Assembly (NCBI RefSeq): GCF_030687895.1
Contig: NZ_CP117452.1
Location: 1,009,501-1,073,500, forward strand
Direction of reading: 5' to 3'
Length of the DNA stretch: 64,000 nt
From: Pseudomonas sp. FP198
GTDB lineage: Bacteria; Pseudomonadota; Gammaproteobacteria; Pseudomonadales; Pseudomonadaceae
In this document: piece by piece, positions 47,453 to 57,163 of the stretch
How the letters are laid out: each line of letters begins with the position of its first letter
How positions within the stretch are numbered: the first letter of the stretch is position 1
Notes under the pieces: generated by a model
Told to the model about the DNA's origin: nothing
Seen by the model: the letters and a program-made list of their open reading frames with translations, nothing else
Databases searched by the model: none
Position numbers and translations under genes: made by a program

Positions 47453-48076
47453 ATGTGTGGACGTTATGCCCTGTTTCGCTGGAACCCCGCTTTCGCGGCC
47501 TTGCCCGGCTTCCCCGCCGACCAGAAGGCCCAATGGAATATCTCGCCCAATGACTCGGTGCTGATGCTGCGCGCCGGCGCCGATGGCCAGCGCGAACTGG
47601 CCCGGGCGCGTTGGGGCCTGACGCCGCCGTGGCTGACCGATCTGTCCCGCACCCCGGCGCACGCCCGCGCCGAAACCGTGGCCGAGCAACCGATGTTCCG
47701 CGAAGCGCTGCGTTTGCGTCGTTGCCTGCTGCCCGCCAATGGTTTTTACGAGTGGCGCGGCGGCACGCGCAAGCGCCCGTACTGGCTGACGCCGGGGGAG
47801 GGCTCATCGCTGTTCTTTGCGGCGATCTGGGAAGCGTACCCGGTGCAGGAGCAGGTGTGGCTGAGCACGGCGGTCATCACCCAGCCGGCGGCCGGTCAGC
47901 GCCGACCGTTGATTCTGGATGAAGAGGGCCAGCGCCTGTGGCTCGACCCCGAGACACCCTTGCATGCCCTGCAAGGGTTGCTGGCGAGCGAGCCAGGGCA
48001 ACTGCGCGAGCGGGTTTTGGCGAACATGGTCAACGACCCGAAACTCAATGGGCCGGAATGCCTGACCCCGGCCTGA
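47453..48076 (+). CDS. SRAP-domain protein (YedK/HMCES family) with altered active site
   Basis: 207 aa starting M-C-G-R-Y, so Cys2 (the DNA-protein crosslinking residue after Met removal) is present, as is the Glu in GFYEWRGG. RWGLTPPWL and ARAETVAEQPMF are SRAP blocks. By eye, the YedK Asn75 position (N-A-R-x-E-T) reads H-A-R-A-E-T and the His160 position (H-D-R-R-P) reads G-Q-R-R-P. The family shields abasic sites in single-stranded DNA by a covalent link. This member keeps the Cys but may differ in release chemistry. Third gene of the CPXCG-DUF2007-SRAP run. Confidence 0.88.
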   Translation: MCGRYALFRWNPAFAALPGFPADQKAQWNISPNDSVLMLRAGADGQRELARARWGLTPPWLTDLSRTPAHARAETVAEQPMFREALRLRRCLLPANGFYEWRGGTRKRPYWLTPGEGSSLFFAAIWEAYPVQEQVWLSTAVITQPAAGQRRPLILDEEGQRLWLDPETPLHALQGLLASEPGQLRERVLANMVNDPKLNGPECLTPA

Positions 48077-48100
48077 GTTCTTTGGCGACAGCACTGCCCT

Positions 48101-48126
48101 CTTCGCGAGCAAGCTCGCTCCCACAG
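48101..48126. repeat. Single REP, GTGGGAGCGAGC family
   Basis: One arm, CTTCGCGAGCAAGCTCGCTC followed by CCACAG, with no partner. Between the convergent SRAP and chemoreceptor genes. Confidence 0.85.
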
Positions 48127-48148
48127 GGTTCGGCGCAGATCTATAGCC

Positions 48149-50287
48149 TCAAACCCTGAACTGATTGATCAACCGCCGCTGCTGCTCCGCCAGCCTGGTC
48201 AGCCCGGCACTGGCCGCGCTGGACTCGTCGGCGCCGCTTGCCACTTCGTTTGCCACCTGGCCGATGTTGATCACGTTACGGTTGATGTCATCGGCCACCG
48301 CGCTTTGCTCCTCGGCAGCGCTGGCGATCTGGGTGTTCATGTCGCTGATCACCGACACGGCCTGGGTGATCGTCTCCAGGGCCTGCGCCGCTTTTGCCGC
48401 GTGTTGCACGCTTTCATCGGTACGCTGCTGGCTGTCTTCCATCACCCGTACCACGTCCCGCGTACCCTGCTGCAGCTGCTGGATCATCGACTGGATTTCT
48501 TCAGTGGCCTGCTGGGTCTTCTGCGCCAGGTTGCGTACCTCATCGGCGACCACGGCAAAACCGCGACCCTGCTCACCGGCCCGGGCTGCCTCGATGGCCG
48601 CGTTGAGCGCCAGCAGGTTGGTCTGCTCGGCGATCCCGCGGATGGCGGTGAGAATCGCGTTGATGTTTTCGCTGTCCCTGGCCAGCGTCTGCACCACGCC
48701 CACGGCCTTGCCGATCTCCACGGCAAGGGCTCCGATGGAACTGGAAGTGTCGCGCACGATTTGCATGCCCTGGCTGGCGGCCTGGTCGGCGTGGCTGGCG
48801 GCTTGGGCTGCCTGGCTCGCATTCCGCGCCACGTCCTGGGCAGTGGCGGTCATCTCGTGCACGGCGGTGGCAACCTGATCGATTTCCGACATCTGCTTGT
48901 GCACGCCCTGGTTGGTGCGGATCGCGATATCGGCGGTGTGTTCCGACGAATCGCTGACGCTCTGCACCGAGGTCACTACCTGAGTGATCATCCCCTGCAA
49001 TTTGCTCAGGAACGTGTTGAAGCCCTTGGCGATGGCCCCCAATTCATCGGCGCGGTCGCTGGTCAGCCGACGAGTCAGGTCGCCTTCGCCCTGGGCAATG
49101 TCGTCGAGCATCGCCACCATTTGCTTGAGCGGCCGGGCGATACCGTGGCCCACCAGCCAGATCACCAGCAGGCCGATCGCGGCAATCGCCAGGCCGACCA
49201 TGGCCATGCCGAAGATGTCGGTTTCGCGCTGATCGTCGAGGTCTTTCTGCAAGGCTTGCAGATCCGCCATCACCGCATTCAGCGGCAACTGCAACATCAA
49301 GGTCCAGCGCGCCTCGGTCTGGCCGATACCGAAAGGCATGTACACCTCGATGTGGCCGTGTTCTTCATCGATGTCGTAACGCACTTCACCGATGCCGAGC
49401 CGGGTCAGGTTATCCAGTTCGTTGGCGTCCAGCAGGTCGCTGGCTTTCTCGCCGAGCTTGCCGGGGTCCTTGGTGAAGGCCACCAGCCGGTTGTTGCTGG
49501 CGAGCAGGGCCATTTCCCCGGCGCCGTCGTACAGCTTGGTGTCGGCGGCGACGAGCATGTCCTGGATGAAGTTCACCGACAGATCGGCGCCGACGATGCC
49601 TTGGAACTTGCCATCGATCAGGATCGGCTCGATGAACGAGGCGAGCATGGTCATGGTGTCGCCGACGCGGTATGGCGCGGGATCGATCACGCAAGCTTTT
49701 TTGCTGTCCTGGGAGCACAGGTAATATTCACTGGCACGAATGCCGGTGGACAGCAGTTTCTGGTCCGTCACGTCGGCGAGTTTTTCCAGGCCCAGGGTGC
49801 CGTCCTGATTGCGAAACCACCACGGCAGGAAGCGCCCGTTGGTTTCCATGCCCAGCACCTGGTTGTCGACATAGCGGGCGTCGTCGTGGTCGATGGCGTT
49901 CGGTTCCCAGGCGATGTAGGCACCGAGAATCTTCGGATTGCGCACCACGGTTTCACGCAGCAGGCTGATCATCTGCTCGCGCGGGATCTGCAGCTGCCGG
50001 TTGCCGTCCGTTCCGTTCATGCCCATCAAGGCGTTGCTGGTGGCAAGCCCACGAGCGAGCAGCAGCGGCGCTTCGAGCTCGCGCTGGATCAGGCTGGCCT
50101 GGGTGCGGGCCAGGGCACTGAGGCGTTGCTCGATGAGTTGCTCGAACTGCGCCTTGGTCCGCTGTTGCACCATGTCCTGGGTGCGGGCGCCGGCGAACAA
50201 TGCGTACAGCACCAGGGCGCCGACCACGCTGAGCACGATGGCACCAGCCAGGGCGGCAACGGAAAACTGGATCGATCTGAATTTCAT
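48149..50287 (-). CDS. Methyl-accepting chemotaxis protein with dCache domain, PctD-like
   Basis: 712 aa from [15 protein letters not shown] at 50287. Membrane segments at about residues 9-32 and 355-378 ([20 protein letters not shown]) bound a periplasmic sensor of about 320 residues. The segments [20 protein letters not shown] and [20 protein letters not shown] are dCache-type. A HAMP domain and the signalling domain with [18 protein letters not shown] follow. Gene order with the M48 lipoprotein matches PAO1 PA4633, described as PctD, a receptor for acetylcholine and choline; the ligand here is inferred from that. Confidence 0.88.
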   Translation of the reverse strand: MKFRSIQFSVAALAGAIVLSVVGALVLYALFAGARTQDMVQQRTKAQFEQLIEQRLSALARTQASLIQRELEAPLLLARGLATSNALMGMNGTDGNRQLQIPREQMISLLRETVVRNPKILGAYIAWEPNAIDHDDARYVDNQVLGMETNGRFLPWWFRNQDGTLGLEKLADVTDQKLLSTGIRASEYYLCSQDSKKACVIDPAPYRVGDTMTMLASFIEPILIDGKFQGIVGADLSVNFIQDMLVAADTKLYDGAGEMALLASNNRLVAFTKDPGKLGEKASDLLDANELDNLTRLGIGEVRYDIDEEHGHIEVYMPFGIGQTEARWTLMLQLPLNAVMADLQALQKDLDDQRETDIFGMAMVGLAIAAIGLLVIWLVGHGIARPLKQMVAMLDDIAQGEGDLTRRLTSDRADELGAIAKGFNTFLSKLQGMITQVVTSVQSVSDSSEHTADIAIRTNQGVHKQMSEIDQVATAVHEMTATAQDVARNASQAAQAASHADQAASQGMQIVRDTSSSIGALAVEIGKAVGVVQTLARDSENINAILTAIRGIAEQTNLLALNAAIEAARAGEQGRGFAVVADEVRNLAQKTQQATEEIQSMIQQLQQGTRDVVRVMEDSQQRTDESVQHAAKAAQALETITQAVSVISDMNTQIASAAEEQSAVADDINRNVINIGQVANEVASGADESSAASAGLTRLAEQQRRLINQFRV

Positions 50288-50504
50288 AAAGGCTCCGGAC
50301 GCGGATGTGACGTCTGGACTTTTTATCGGCGTTTCCGGGGCATGGCATGAGGCGCTGTTCGTCGGATGACTGTTTTGGCTAGACCAGTGTCGCAATCGGG
50401 CCAAGCGGGACTTGTCCGAAAATCGGTAATCCCTCGCTTCGTATCTGGCGCCGATACCAATCAGGGCCTAGGATACGCCCACGATTCCATGGAGCTTCTT
50501 TTGT

Positions 50505-51320
50505 ATGAACAAGACTTTGATGGTGAGCGCTCTGGGCGCGGCTCTGCTGCTCGCCGGTTGCCAATCGGTCAACACCACCAGCGGCGGAGCCGTAGGGGTG
50601 GAACGCAAGCAGTACATGTTCAGCATGCTGTCGACCGCTGAGGTCAACCAGATGTATGCGCAGTCCTATCAGAAGACGTTGGGTGAGGCGAGCTCCCAAG
50701 GAGCTCTGGACAAGACCAGCAACGACGCCAAGCGCCTCCAGGTCATTGCCGACCGTCTGATTGCCCAGGCGCCAGTGTTCCGCCCGGATTCGGCGCAATG
50801 GAACTGGGAAGTGAACCTGATCAAGAGTGATGAGCTCAACGCCAACTGCGGTCCTGGCGGCAAGATCATGTTCTATACCGGCCTGATCGACCAGTTGAAG
50901 CTGACCGACGCTGAGATCGCCGCGATCATGGGCCATGAAATCGCCCACGCCTTGCGCGAGCACGGTCGTGAAGCGATGTCCAAGGCTTATGGCATCGAAA
51001 TGGCCAAGCAGGGCGCCGGTGCCATATTCGGCCTGGGCCAGGACAGCCTGGCGCTGGCCGACACCGTGGCCAACTACGGCATGACCTTGCCCAACAGCCG
51101 TGGCAACGAGAACGAAGCCGACCTGATCGGCCTAGAGCTGGCCGCCCGGGCCGGCTACGACCCGAACGCGGCGATCACCCTGTGGAACAAGATGGCCAAG
51201 GCCTCGGAAGGGGCTCCACCGGAATTCATGAGCACCCACCCCTCGTCGACCAGCCGGATCGCCTCGTTGCAGGCGGCGATTCCGAAGGTGATGCCGCTTT
51301 ACCAGCAGGCCAGGAAGTAA
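50505..51320 (+). CDS. M48-family metallopeptidase lipoprotein
   Basis: 271 aa. Signal peptide with lipobox L-L-A-G-C (Cys about residue 19). The zinc site H-E-x-x-H is in IMGHEIAHALREHGREAM, and a third ligand Glu in SRGNENEADLIGLELAARAG. MSTHPSSTSRI is a conserved C-terminal block. It resembles LoiP/BepA-type outer-membrane or periplasmic proteases that deal with misfolded membrane proteins. Divergent from the chemoreceptor. Confidence 0.92.
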   Translation: MNKTLMVSALGAALLLAGCQSVNTTSGGAVGVERKQYMFSMLSTAEVNQMYAQSYQKTLGEASSQGALDKTSNDAKRLQVIADRLIAQAPVFRPDSAQWNWEVNLIKSDELNANCGPGGKIMFYTGLIDQLKLTDAEIAAIMGHEIAHALREHGREAMSKAYGIEMAKQGAGAIFGLGQDSLALADTVANYGMTLPNSRGNENEADLIGLELAARAGYDPNAAITLWNKMAKASEGAPPEFMSTHPSSTSRIASLQAAIPKVMPLYQQARK

Positions 51321-51347
51321 TCACCGTCATGCGGTGAAACTGTTTTT

Positions 51348-51440
51348 GTGGCGAGGGAGCTTGCTCCCGCTGGGCTGCGAAGCGGCCCCAGAATATTGCG
51401 GTCGCTGCGCAACCGAGCGGGAGCAAGCTCCCTCGCCACA
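51348..51440. repeat. REP pair, GTGGCGAGGGAGC family
   Basis: The left arm GTGGCGAGGGAGCTTGCTCC... begins at 51348 and the right arm ends GAGCAAGCTCCCTCGCCAC near 51439. Between the convergent M48 and TMEM165 genes. Confidence 0.87.
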
Positions 51441-51446
51441 ACAGCA

Positions 51447-52031
51447 TCAAACCCACCCACTACTCTGCATCGCCTTGTACACCGCGACGATCGCCAGGAT
51501 GAAAAACGCCGAGGCGGCCAGGCGGCGGATGAGGGCGAGCGGCAGTTTCTCGGCGGCGAAATTGCCCGCCAGTACCACCGGCACGTTAGCGATCAACATA
51601 CCCACGGTGGTGCCGATGATCACCAGCCACAACTCCGGGTATTGCGCGGCAAGCATCACCGTGGCGATCTGGGTCTTGTCACCGATTTCCGCCAGGAAAA
51701 ACGCGATCAGCGTGGTCAGGAAAGGTCCGAACCTGCGAGCCGTATTGGCTTCCTCGTCGTCCAGTTTGTCCGGCACCAGAGTCCACAACGCGGTGGCGGC
51801 AAAGCTCGCCGCGAGGATCCAGTGCAACACCGAGTCGGAGAAGAACCCGCTGACCCAGGCACCCACCGCGCCGGCCGCCGCATGGTTGGCCAGGGTTGCG
51901 GCGACGATGCCGGCAATGATCGGCCAGGGTTTGCGAAAGCGTGCGGCGAGGATGAGCGCGAGCAATTGCGTCTTGTCGCCGATTTCGGCCAGCGCAACGA
52001 TGGCGGTGGGTACCAGGAAAGAGTCCAGCAT
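51447..52031 (-). CDS. TMEM165/GDT1-family manganese exporter
   Basis: 194 aa, six membrane segments in two halves, each with the motif E-I-G-D-K-T-Q (AEIGDKTQLLALILAARF and AEIGDKTQIATVMLAAQY). The family exports Mn2+ (or Ca2+) at the inner membrane; V. cholerae MneA belongs here. The yybP-ykoY element directly upstream gives strong support for a manganese role. RBS AGGAATC upstream. Confidence 0.92.
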   Translation of the reverse strand: MLDSFLVPTAIVALAEIGDKTQLLALILAARFRKPWPIIAGIVAATLANHAAAGAVGAWVSGFFSDSVLHWILAASFAATALWTLVPDKLDDEEANTARRFGPFLTTLIAFFLAEIGDKTQIATVMLAAQYPELWLVIIGTTVGMLIANVPVVLAGNFAAEKLPLALIRRLAASAFFILAIVAVYKAMQSSGWV

Positions 52032-52049
52032 CAGGTGATTCCTAAGAGG

Positions 52050-52245
52050 GGCGGGTCGACACGGCTATGACACGTACAGCCTTCCCGCCCCGGGTAAGGT
52101 GTGCGTGTCATAGGTCTTGTCAAACCCAGCGACCATCTGCGTGGACGCTTGGGCCGCATACGCCATGGTCTGCTGACCAAGTATGTTGACGTATGCCGGG
52201 CGAGCATGGCGCTCGCGGGAGACTACTCCCCTAGGACGGAGCGGA
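52050..52245 (-). promoter_or_regulatory. yybP-ykoY manganese riboswitch
   Basis: Reading the minus strand, the conserved GGGGAGTAGTC (rc of 52221-52231), GTCAACATAC (rc of 52181-52190) and AGACCTATGACACG stem partners occur in the order known for yybP-ykoY RNAs. The last stem (CTATGACACG with CGTGTCATAG, rc of 52105-52114 and 52065-52074) is separated by a GC-rich hairpin. The element ends about 20 nt before the exporter start. Mn2+ binding should raise exporter expression. Boundaries are approximate. Confidence 0.88.
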
Positions 52246-52294
52246 TTCTGCCTAGGCAAATCCGTTTGGGCAAGCGCTGTTTTTCAAAAACGCC

Positions 52295-53293
52295 TTAGCC
52301 GCGCTTGGCCCGGTAGATGCGAAAACCCTGGCCTTCGGCCTTGATCGTGCACGTGCCCAGATGCTCCTCGATCAGCGGCTGGTACTTGAGGAAACTGTTC
52401 GCGACCAAGCGCAGTTCGCCGCCATTTTTCAGATGTTTGGCCGCTTTTCTCAGCAGGTTTTCCGTGGCGTGATAATCGGTGTGCACGCCGACATGGAACG
52501 GTGGATTGCTCAGGATTGCGTTCAGGCCCATGGGCGCGGCATCGATTCCATCACCGGTCAACACCTCGGCTTCCAGCCCGTTGGCGGCCAGGGTCAGGCG
52601 GCTGCTGGCGGCGGCAAAGGCGTCCACGTCCAGCAGGGTGACGGTATTGTGCGGGTAGCGGCGCTTGACCGCCGCGCCCAGTACACCGGCACCACAACCG
52701 AAATCCAGCAGATGGCCGCTGGGCAGCTTGTCCAGGTGCTCGAGCAGCAACGCGCTGCCGCGATCCAGCCGACCATGGCTGAACACCCCCGGCAGGCTGA
52801 TCACTTTCAACGGGCCTTCGGCCAGGGGCAGCTCGTAGGTTTGCGCCAGGCTTTCCAGCGCTTTGGCCTGCGGGGCGTTGGCGACGGTGACTTGCCACAG
52901 TTGGCAATGCCGCGCGCTGTCGAGCTTGCGTGGCTTGCCGAACGGGTTGAGCTGCTTGGAAGCGCCTTCGATGCCGCTGCGCTTTTCCCCCACCAGATAC
53001 ACCTCGCGACCGGCCAGGCGCGCGGCCACGGCGTTGAGAATGTAGTCGGTGAGGTCCTTGGCCTTGGGCAGGAACACCACGGCCGTTTCGAATTCCCGCT
53101 CGGGTACGTTCACGCCAAAGTGGCTACGTTGCGCAAAGCGCGCATCCAGCGCGGCCTGGTCGCCGGCATGCCAGCACCAGCCGTGGGCCTCGGGCAACCG
53201 GCCGAGCAGATCGTCGGCGGGCAGGCCGGCCAGCAGGACCGGGCCCTGGAACAATTCGGGCTGACGAAGCAGTACTTCACTGCGCGGATCCAT
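52295..53293 (-). CDS. rsmC: 16S rRNA (guanine1207-N2)-methyltransferase
   Basis: 332 aa. The N-terminal RsmC domain ([16 protein letters not shown]...) is followed by the SAM-dependent MTS domain with [15 protein letters not shown] and the catalytic N-P-P-F in [16 protein letters not shown]. It methylates G1207 of 16S rRNA. It may share a promoter region with hprA, 33 nt upstream on the same strand. Confidence 0.93.
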   Translation of the reverse strand: MDPRSEVLLRQPELFQGPVLLAGLPADDLLGRLPEAHGWCWHAGDQAALDARFAQRSHFGVNVPEREFETAVVFLPKAKDLTDYILNAVAARLAGREVYLVGEKRSGIEGASKQLNPFGKPRKLDSARHCQLWQVTVANAPQAKALESLAQTYELPLAEGPLKVISLPGVFSHGRLDRGSALLLEHLDKLPSGHLLDFGCGAGVLGAAVKRRYPHNTVTLLDVDAFAAASSRLTLAANGLEAEVLTGDGIDAAPMGLNAILSNPPFHVGVHTDYHATENLLRKAAKHLKNGGELRLVANSFLKYQPLIEEHLGTCTIKAEGQGFRIYRAKRG

Positions 53294-53326
53294 GGTCTGC
53301 TCCTTGTGAAAAAGTGCGGCAGTTTA

Positions 53327-54292
53327 TCAACTGACGACCCGGCGCGCTGTACCGCTGAAAAAGCCTTGGGCGTTTTCCGTCAGTTGGCCGACGATCCGCT
53401 GCCGCGCCTCGCGGCTGCCCCAGGCGTTGTGCGGGGTGATGATCAATCGCGGAATGTCGCCGGCCAGCAAGGGATTGCCTGGGGTCGGCGGCTCCACGCT
53501 CAGCACGTCGCTGGCCGCGCCGCCCAGGTGACCGCTGCGCAAGGCGTCGGCCAGGGCCTGTTCGTCAATCAGGCCGCCACGGGCGGTGTTGACCACGAAC
53601 GTGCCGGGCTTGAGCAGCGCCAGTTCGCGCGCGCCGATGAAGTGGCGGGTGTGTTCGTTGAGCGGGCAGTGCAGGGTCAGGGCATCGATTTGCGGTAACA
53701 GCTCATCCAGCGGCAAGCGATCCGGCCGTGCCGGACGCCCGGGAATCTGCCCCAGCAGCACGCGCATGCCAAAAGCTTGCGCCAGCCGCGCGACGGCGCC
53801 GCCCAGTTCGCCATGGCCAAGCAAACCCAGGGTCTTGCCTTGCAGCTCGACAATCGGATAGTCCAGCAGGCAGAACTGCGAAGCCTGCTGCCAGCGACCT
53901 TCAGCCACGGCTTTCTGGTAGTCGGCGAGGCGCGTCGCCAGGTTCAGCAACAGCATGATCGTGTGCTGGGCCACCGACGGCGTGCCGTAGCCCTGGCAAT
54001 TGCACACGGTGATGCCGTGGTGGCGGGCAGCGGCGAGGTCGACGTTATTGGTGCCGGTGGCGCTGATCAGGATCAGCTTCAGTTCGGGGCTGGCGGCCAT
54101 GGCTGCCGCGTCGATCACTACCTTGTTGGTGATCGCCACCGTCGCCCCCTTGAGTCGCTCGGTCACCTCGTCGTGGCGGGTCCCGGCGAACAATTGCAGT
54201 TCACTGAAGCAATCACGCAACGGGCCCAGGTCCAGGTCGCCGAGGTCCAGGGAAGGGTGGTCGAGGAAAACGGCGCGGGCGGTGTTCGTCAT
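53327..54292 (-). CDS. hprA: D-2-hydroxyacid (glycerate/hydroxypyruvate) dehydrogenase
   Basis: 321 aa. The NAD-binding LGLLGHGELGGAVARLA, the catalytic Arg in VNTARGGLIDEQAL, Glu in DVLSVEPPT and His in ITPHNAWGSREARQRI are all in place. HprA reduces hydroxypyruvate to glycerate in C1/glyoxylate-linked metabolism. Its position near the M48 and chemoreceptor genes agrees with PAO1 PA4626, as I recall. Confidence 0.92.
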   Translation of the reverse strand: MTNTARAVFLDHPSLDLGDLDLGPLRDCFSELQLFAGTRHDEVTERLKGATVAITNKVVIDAAAMAASPELKLILISATGTNNVDLAAARHHGITVCNCQGYGTPSVAQHTIMLLLNLATRLADYQKAVAEGRWQQASQFCLLDYPIVELQGKTLGLLGHGELGGAVARLAQAFGMRVLLGQIPGRPARPDRLPLDELLPQIDALTLHCPLNEHTRHFIGARELALLKPGTFVVNTARGGLIDEQALADALRSGHLGGAASDVLSVEPPTPGNPLLAGDIPRLIITPHNAWGSREARQRIVGQLTENAQGFFSGTARRVVS

Positions 54293-54352
54293 CAGCTGTA
54301 CCTGTCATGTAAAGAACCGAAGGCGTAATGTGGCGAGCCTATCAGATGAATC

Positions 54353-54380
54353 GTGGCGAGGGAGCAAGCTCCCTGGCCAC
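54353..54380. repeat. Single REP, GTGGCGAGGGAGC family
   Basis: GTGGCGAGGGAGCAAGCTCC followed by CTGGCCAC forms one self-complementary unit without a partner. It sits in the 127-nt promoter region of the LysE gene. Confidence 0.8.
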
Positions 54381-54419
54381 GGGATTTCATTCACCAAGAG
54401 ATGTCGCAAGGAGCCCATC

Positions 54420-55049
54420 ATGTACCTCACCGAATTCCTCACCGTCGCCCTGATCCACCTGCTGGCGGTTGCCAGCCCCGGTCCGGACTTTGCCGTGGTG
54501 GTGCGCGAAAGCGTGACCCATGGCCGACGTGCCGGGACCTGGACGGCGCTGGGCGTCGGCACGGCGATTTTCCTGCATGTGGGGTATTCGTTGCTGGGCA
54601 TCGGCCTGATCGTGTCCCAATCGATCGTGCTGTTCAACGCGCTGAAGTGGGCCGCCGCCGCGTACCTGCTGTACATCGGCTTCAAGGCCCTGCGCGCGCA
54701 ACCGGCCAAGGCTTCCGGAGAAAACCTGCACAAGGAGGCTGGCGAGCGTACCGCTCGCGGTGCGTTCACCGCAGGCTTTGTTACCAATGGCCTGAACCCC
54801 AAGGCGACGCTGTTCTTCCTGTCGCTGTTCACCGTGGTGATCAATCCCCATACGCCGCTGGCGATCCAGGCCGGCTACGGCGTGTACCTGGCGATCGCCA
54901 CGGCGGCGTGGTTCTGCATGGTGGCGATGCTGTTCAGCCAGGCGCGGGTGCGTGCCGGTTTCGCCCGCATGGGCCACTGGTTCGACCGGACCATGGGCGC
55001 CGTGCTGGTGGCCATTGGCGTGAAACTGGCCTTCACCGAGGCGCACTGA
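54420..55049 (+). CDS. LysE/RhtB-family amino acid exporter
   Basis: 209 aa with five to six membrane segments. Start at 54420 with AAGGAG upstream. The family motif ASPGPDFAVVVRESVTHGRR near the N terminus, LLYIGFKALRA and GFVTNGLNPKATLFFLSLF are diagnostic. It exports an amino acid or derivative, substrate unknown. It is followed by an inverted repeat and the fatty acyl-CoA ligase. Confidence 0.92.
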   Translation: MYLTEFLTVALIHLLAVASPGPDFAVVVRESVTHGRRAGTWTALGVGTAIFLHVGYSLLGIGLIVSQSIVLFNALKWAAAAYLLYIGFKALRAQPAKASGENLHKEAGERTARGAFTAGFVTNGLNPKATLFFLSLFTVVINPHTPLAIQAGYGVYLAIATAAWFCMVAMLFSQARVRAGFARMGHWFDRTMGAVLVAIGVKLAFTEAH

Positions 55050-55096
55050 CCGCGCCTGAACATGTCCCTGAGATGGCTCAAGGCTAGTATTTGCGG

Positions 55097-55132
55097 GCGG
55101 ATCAAATCATTCCTTCGGCTGATTTGATCCGC
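55097..55132. promoter_or_regulatory. 13-bp inverted repeat upstream of the acyl-CoA ligase gene
   Basis: GCGGATCAAATCA (55097-55109) and TGATTTGATCCGC (55120-55132) are perfect complements around a 10-nt loop TTCCTTCGGC, 63 nt before the ligase start. There is no T-run. It may be a terminator without U-tract, an operator or an mRNA structure. Confidence 0.5.
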
Positions 55133-55194
55133 GGGCAGGCACTTTAGAGTGCTTACCTTCCAGCCAAGACCGTGCAGTCAGAAAAGGGACCCTT

Positions 55195-56876
55195 ATGTTG
55201 CAGACTCGCGTTATCCCTCCAGCCGAAGGCGCCTACCAATACCCGTTGCTGATCAAACGGCTGCTGATGTCCGGTGCGCGTTACGAGAAAACCCGCGAGA
55301 TCATCTACCGCGACCAGTTGCGCTACAGCTATCCGACGCTGATCGAGCGCGTCGCGCAGCTGGCCAACGTGCTGACCGAGGCCGGGGTGAAGGCCGGTGA
55401 CACCGTTGCGGTGATGGACTGGGACAGTCATCGCTACCTGGAATGCATGTTCGCGATCCCGATGATCGGCGCGGTGATCCACACCATCAACGTGCGCCTG
55501 TCACCGGAGCAGATCCTCTACACCATGAACCACGCCGAGGACCGCTTCGTGCTGGTCAACAGCGAGTTCGTCGGCCTCTACCAGGCGATCGCCGGCCAAC
55601 TGACCACGGTAAAGAAGACGCTGCTGCTGACCGACCTGGCGGACAAGACCGCCGACCTGCCGGACCTCGTGGGCGAGTATGAGCAACTGCTGGCCGCCGC
55701 CAGCCCGACTCATGATTTCCAGGATTTCGACGAGAACTCCGTCGCCACCACGTTCTACACCACCGGCACCACGGGTAATCCCAAGGGCGTGTACTTCACC
55801 CATCGGCAACTGGTGCTGCACACCCTGGGCGTGTCGACCATCATGGGTTCCATCGACAGCGTGCGGCTATTGGGCACCAACGATGTGTACATGCCAATCA
55901 CGCCGATGTTTCACGTGCATGCCTGGGGCCTGCCGTATGTAGCGACCATGCTCGGGCTCAAGCAGGTCTACCCCGGGCGTTACGATCCGGAGTTCCTGGT
56001 CGAGCTGTGGCGCAAGGAAAAGGTCACCTTTTCCCATTGCGTGCCGACCATTCTGCAGATGGTCCTCAACGCCAAGGGCGCCCAGCAAACCGATTTCGGC
56101 GGCTGGAAAATCGTCATCGGTGGCAGCGCCCTCAACCGCAGCCTGTACGAGGCGGCCAAGGCCAAGGGCATCCAGCTCACCGCCGCCTACGGCATGTCCG
56201 AAACCGGGCCGCTGGTGTCCTGCGCACACCTCAACGACGAGCTGATGGCCGGCGGTGAAGACGAACGCATCACCTACCGGATCAAGGCCGGCGTGCCGGG
56301 GCCGTTGGTGGAAGCAGCGATCGTCGACGGCGAAGGTCGTTTTCTGCCCGCGGACGGCGAGACCCAGGGCGAACTGGCTGCGCGCGCCGTGGCTCACCGA
56401 AGGTTATTTCAACGAACCGCAGAAAGGCGCCGAGCTCTGGAAGGGCGGCTGGCTGCACACCCGGCGACGTCGCCACGCTCGACGGCATGGGCTTCATCGA
56501 CATCCGCGACCGGATCAAGGACGTGATCAAGACCGGCGGCGAATGGATCTCGTCCCTGGACCTGGAAGACCTCATCAGCCGTCATGCGGCGGTACGCGAA
56601 GTAGCAGTGGTCGGCATCCCTGACCCGCAGTGGGGGGAGCGCCCGTTCGCCTTGCTGGTCATTCGCGAAGGACACCAGCTCGGGGCTCGCGAGCTCAAGG
56701 AGCACCTCAAGCCGTTTGTCGAACTGGGGCACTTGAGCAAGTGGGCGATCCCGAGCCAGATTGCCCTTGTTACGGAAATTCCCAAGACCAGCGTCGGCAA
56801 GCTCGACAAGAAGCGCATCCGCGTCGACATCAGCGAATGGCAGAGCAACAACAGCACCTTCCTCTCGACGCTCTGA
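55195..56876 (+). pseudogene. Medium/long-chain fatty acyl-CoA ligase (AlkK-like), two frameshifts
   Basis: Residues 1-390 read in one frame: YTTGTTGNPKGVYFTHRQ is the AMP-binding motif, PMFHVHAWGLPYV and GGSALNRSLYEAAKAKG follow, and AAYGMSETGPLVS. The frame then shifts twice: near 56375-56388 (two bases missing, or one extra, in a GC run) and at 56459-56463 (one extra C in CACACCCGG). The true continuation is clear in the other frames (APWLTEGYFNEPQKGAEL, then MGFIDIRDRIKDVIKTGGEW and PKTSVGKLDKKRIR to 56876), about 560 aa in all. Either sequence errors or a disabled gene. It resembles AlkK and P. putida PP_0763. The DUF1302/DUF1329 pair and a LuxR regulator follow. Confidence 0.85.
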
Positions 56877-57163
56877 GCGTACCCGCCGTGCCTGAAAAGG
56901 GCACGGCAGGCCCACCCGGCAAGCGCTTGTCTTGTCAAACCGGAAATTTCAGCCATCCTTGCCGTGCCGACATCCGTCGGCCTGGCGAAGGACTGTTCCA
57001 GAGTGGTCGAAGGCTGCAAATCACACTTTAGAGGGATCAAGCCGTACTACCTGCTGGCTATAGTCCGCTCAAGGATTTTCGGAATGGGACGCGCGTGCCA
57101 GCACGGCGAAGGGTTTCCGGAAATGCCCACTGCCATAACAATAAAACACATGGAGTTGCGTCG

